This document shows positions 31,052 through 32,791 of a stretch of DNA of 32,791 nucleotides, one piece after another; the stretch's first letter is position 1; each line of letters opens with the position of its first letter. Under the pieces are notes generated by a model. It did not search any database. It was given only the letters and a program-made list of their open reading frames with translations, and had not been told where the DNA came from. Position numbers and translations under genes: made by a program. The stretch is from positions 1-32,791 of the forward strand of contig JAJFHL010000121.1 of the NCBI GenBank assembly GCA_021775615.1, in the 5' to 3' direction. This stretch comes from Hyphomicrobiales bacterium (GTDB lineage: Bacteria > Pseudomonadota > Alphaproteobacteria > Rhizobiales > JAJFHB01).

Positions 31052-32118
31052 GCCGCCTTCAAGGTCAGAAAACTCGCCGAGAACCCGGGTCCAAGCGCTG
31101 AGAGCAGGGTCCGGCCCGACAGTCCGTTTGTCAGTGCCTGCTGCAACACGAACAGCACTGTGGGTGCCGACATATTACCAAAACTGCGCAGCACTTCACG
31201 TTCCTTGTTGAGCTCTCCTTGCGGCAATTCGAAGGCGGCTTCCAAGGCGTCAACCACCTTTGCCCCTCCCGGGTGAAACACGAAACCGTCGAGGTCGTCG
31301 CGCCCAAGCCCCTGTCGCGCCAGAAACGCATGTGCGGCCGCGCTGAGTTTGTCACGCACCAGATCAGGGATGCTCTTTGAAAAGATAGCGCCAAACCCGG
31401 TCGGGTCGATCCGCCAGCCCATGATATCAAGCGTGTCCGGCCAGGTATGCTCGCCGTGATGCTCGACGCCTGCAAGTCCGCCGGAGGCATCGCCGCAGAT
31501 CACCGCTGCGGCGGCGCCATCTCCGAACAGGGCGATGGCCACCATGTTCGACTTGGTGAACTCATCCTCGCGGAAGGCGAGGGTACAGGTTTCCAGCACG
31601 ACCAGCAGGACATGCTCGCGCGGTTCGGCCCGTGCCAGCCGGGCCGCCAGCGACAGGCCGCTTGCGCCGCCGGCGCATCCAAGTCCGAACACGGGCACAC
31701 GCTTCACGTCGGCACGGAAGCCCATGGCCGAAAGCTGATGGGTTTCTATGGTCGGGGTGGCGATCCCGGTGGAGCAGACCGTGACAATCGTATCGATCTC
31801 GTGTGCCGCCAGGCCGGCCTGTTCGAGCGCAGACTTTGCCGCCCGCCCGAACAGGTCCGCCGCGCCCGCGAGGAACGCGGCGCTGCGTTCGGGCCAGCCA
31901 TGCGGCGTTGCGGGCTCGGTGAACCATTCCAGCGGGCAGACCGAATAGCGCGTCGCGATCCCGCTGTTGGCGAAGACCGTACTCAGCCTGCCGAAATCCC
32001 TGTAGCGTTTGCCGAACATGCGGCCCGCCACTTCGGCGACGGCCGATTGATCGAAGGCATGTTCCGGCACCGCCGTGGCCAGGCTCATGATCTGCGGTTC
32101 TGCGGCTGCTGCCGGCAT
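31048..32118 (-). CDS. Type III polyketide synthase (chalcone synthase family)
   Basis: A 356-residue homodimeric ketosynthase. The catalytic triad is complete: Cys148 in FGLGCAGGASGL, His282 in FHPGGAKVVDAL and Asn315 in SFGNMSAPTVLFVL. The C-terminal GPGFSASFLTL is the family's cyclisation-pocket loop. It extends an acyl-CoA starter with malonyl-CoA units and cyclises the product. The ICMT partner and the absence of plant-type genes suggest a long-chain starter and alkylpyrone or alkylresorcinol products. The ATG at 32118 has GGGAG about 6 bases upstream. The first gene of a two-gene operon; the 124 bp upstream hold no clear promoter. Confidence 0.92.
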   Translation of the reverse strand: MPAAAAEPQIMSLATAVPEHAFDQSAVAEVAGRMFGKRYRDFGRLSTVFANSGIATRYSVCPLEWFTEPATPHGWPERSAAFLAGAADLFGRAAKSALEQAGLAAHEIDTIVTVCSTGIATPTIETHQLSAMGFRADVKRVPVFGLGCAGGASGLSLAARLARAEPREHVLLVVLETCTLAFREDEFTKSNMVAIALFGDGAAAAVICGDASGGLAGVEHHGEHTWPDTLDIMGWRIDPTGFGAIFSKSIPDLVRDKLSAAAHAFLARQGLGRDDLDGFVFHPGGAKVVDALEAAFELPQGELNKEREVLRSFGNMSAPTVLFVLQQALTNGLSGRTLLSALGPGFSASFLTLKAA

Positions 32119-32242
32119 ATGGTCTCCCGTGCATTACGTTGGCGCGCATCGAGCACCCCATATTGCGACGGGGGAAATCAATTGCTTCTGACAATTGCGT
32201 GTGAAGTTTGTGTCTCTCGATCACAAGGCTGGCCGGTTCAGA

Positions 32243-32626
32243 TCAGTCCGGGCTGCGATGACAGGTGGCCTGGAGTTTGTTGCCGTCCGGGTCCCGCACA
32301 TAAGCGCCATAGTAGTTTTTGTGATAGTGCGGCCGCGGGCCGGGCGCCCCTTCGTCCTTGCCGCCGTTTGCCAGCGCCGCGGCGTGAAACGCATCGACCG
32401 AGGCCCGGTCGCCGGCAAGAAACGCGACATGCGTGCCATTGCCCACCGTTGCCGCCTGACCGTCGAAGGGTTGCGTGACGAACGTCTGATCGCCCGTTGC
32501 CTCGCCATAACCGATGATGCTGTCACCGGTGTAGAAGCGCTCATGCCCGAGCGCCTTCATCACGGCATCGTAGAACACCTTCGAGCGCTCCAGATCGTTG
32601 GACCCTATGGTGACGTGGCTGAACAT
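32243..32626 (-). CDS. VOC (glyoxalase-like) protein
   Basis: A 127-residue VOC-fold protein. It begins FSHVTIGSNDLERSKVFYDAVMKALG, and its second half reads GTHVAFLAGDRASVDAFHAAALANGG, then NYYGAYVRDPDGNKLQA, the usual metal-site end of this family. The substrate is unknown. It is not closely related to the other VOC protein in this window. The ATG at 32626 has AAGGGAG 7 bases upstream; an in-frame TTG two codons earlier is less likely. An EamA transporter gene precedes it on the same strand after 30 bp and they may be co-transcribed. Confidence 0.85.
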   Translation of the reverse strand: MFSHVTIGSNDLERSKVFYDAVMKALGHERFYTGDSIIGYGEATGDQTFVTQPFDGQAATVGNGTHVAFLAGDRASVDAFHAAALANGGKDEGAPGPRPHYHKNYYGAYVRDPDGNKLQATCHRSPD

Positions 32627-32656
32627 GAACAAACTCCCTTAAATCTCCGGACGTCG

Positions 32657-32791
32657 TCAGATTTCCCGGCGCGTATCCGCCGCCAGCGGGCGCTCCTGGT
32701 TGGCGCGAATGCGTTCTCGGTGAAACGTGTAGGCGCCCATGGTCACAATAAGCCCGATGCCGGCCAGGGTGAAGAGATCGGGAGCCTCGTT
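32657..32791 (-). CDS. EamA/DMT transporter, C-terminal part (cut by window edge)
   Basis: The last 44 codons of a gene that enters from the right. The translation has EAPDLFTLAGIGLIVTMGAY, the last membrane helix of EamA proteins, followed by a basic cytoplasmic tail (FHRERIRANQERP) and a TGA at 32657-32659. It is too short to say more, but the helix-plus-tail pattern is typical. Confidence 0.7.
   Translation of the reverse strand, partial: NEAPDLFTLAGIGLIVTMGAYTFHRERIRANQERPLAADTRREI

Overview
The window looks like chromosomal DNA from an alphaproteobacterium, most likely of the order Hyphomicrobiales (Rhizobiales). The evidence is high GC content (judged by eye), family matches typical of that group (the paired DUF1289 and TIGR02281-type genes, a CckA/PleC-like membrane kinase), and three copies of a palindromic mosaic repeat that resembles rhizobial RIME/ABC-type intergenic elements. 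No rRNA, tRNA, CRISPR array, prophage or complete insertion sequence was seen. All assignments come from reading motifs; no database search was run.

Left part (1-4510): an enamidase-like amidohydrolase and a divergent MarR regulator, a probable edge of a nicotinate-type degradation locus. A decayed ABC-ATPase fragment follows, then dusA, a VOC protein, and a second MarR gene whose start region carries a perfect inverted repeat. Centre-left (4737-11041): genes all on the minus strand, namely phosphomannomutase/phosphoglucomutase, a membrane-anchored retropepsin-like protease, DUF1289, nitronate monooxygenase, a membrane histidine kinase and an MFE-2-like short-chain dehydrogenase. A 271-bp MITE-like element with perfect 26-bp ends (11085-11355) separates these from a tightly overlapping plus-strand operon: metallo-beta-lactamase-fold hydrolase, Fe-S uracil-DNA glycosylase and lipoprotein alpha/beta hydrolase. 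A D-aminoacylase converges on that operon.

Centre (15290-19708): an ArsR/permease operon with a readable promoter and operator, an IclR regulator with a strong palindrome upstream, the Fe-S carrier ATPase Mrp, and a small secreted ricin-type lectin made of three nearly identical 47-residue repeats.

Right part (19773-32791): an ECF42-type sigma factor with its DGPF partner, GNAT and EamA genes, a divergent MFS transporter, a DM13 protein whose C-terminus is encoded by the mosaic repeat, a Cys/Met PLP enzyme, a universal-stress-protein/SLC13 transporter pair, an M20 dipeptidase, an ICMT-methyltransferase/type III polyketide synthase pair, a VOC protein and the end of another EamA transporter.

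The most interesting items are the highly symmetric secreted lectin, the type III PKS/ICMT pair (probable methylated alkylpyrone or alkylresorcinol lipid), the MITE-like element, the repeats that have become protein-coding, and the SLC13 transporter with an altered first sodium-site motif. I found no clear evidence of a wholly new multi-gene system.
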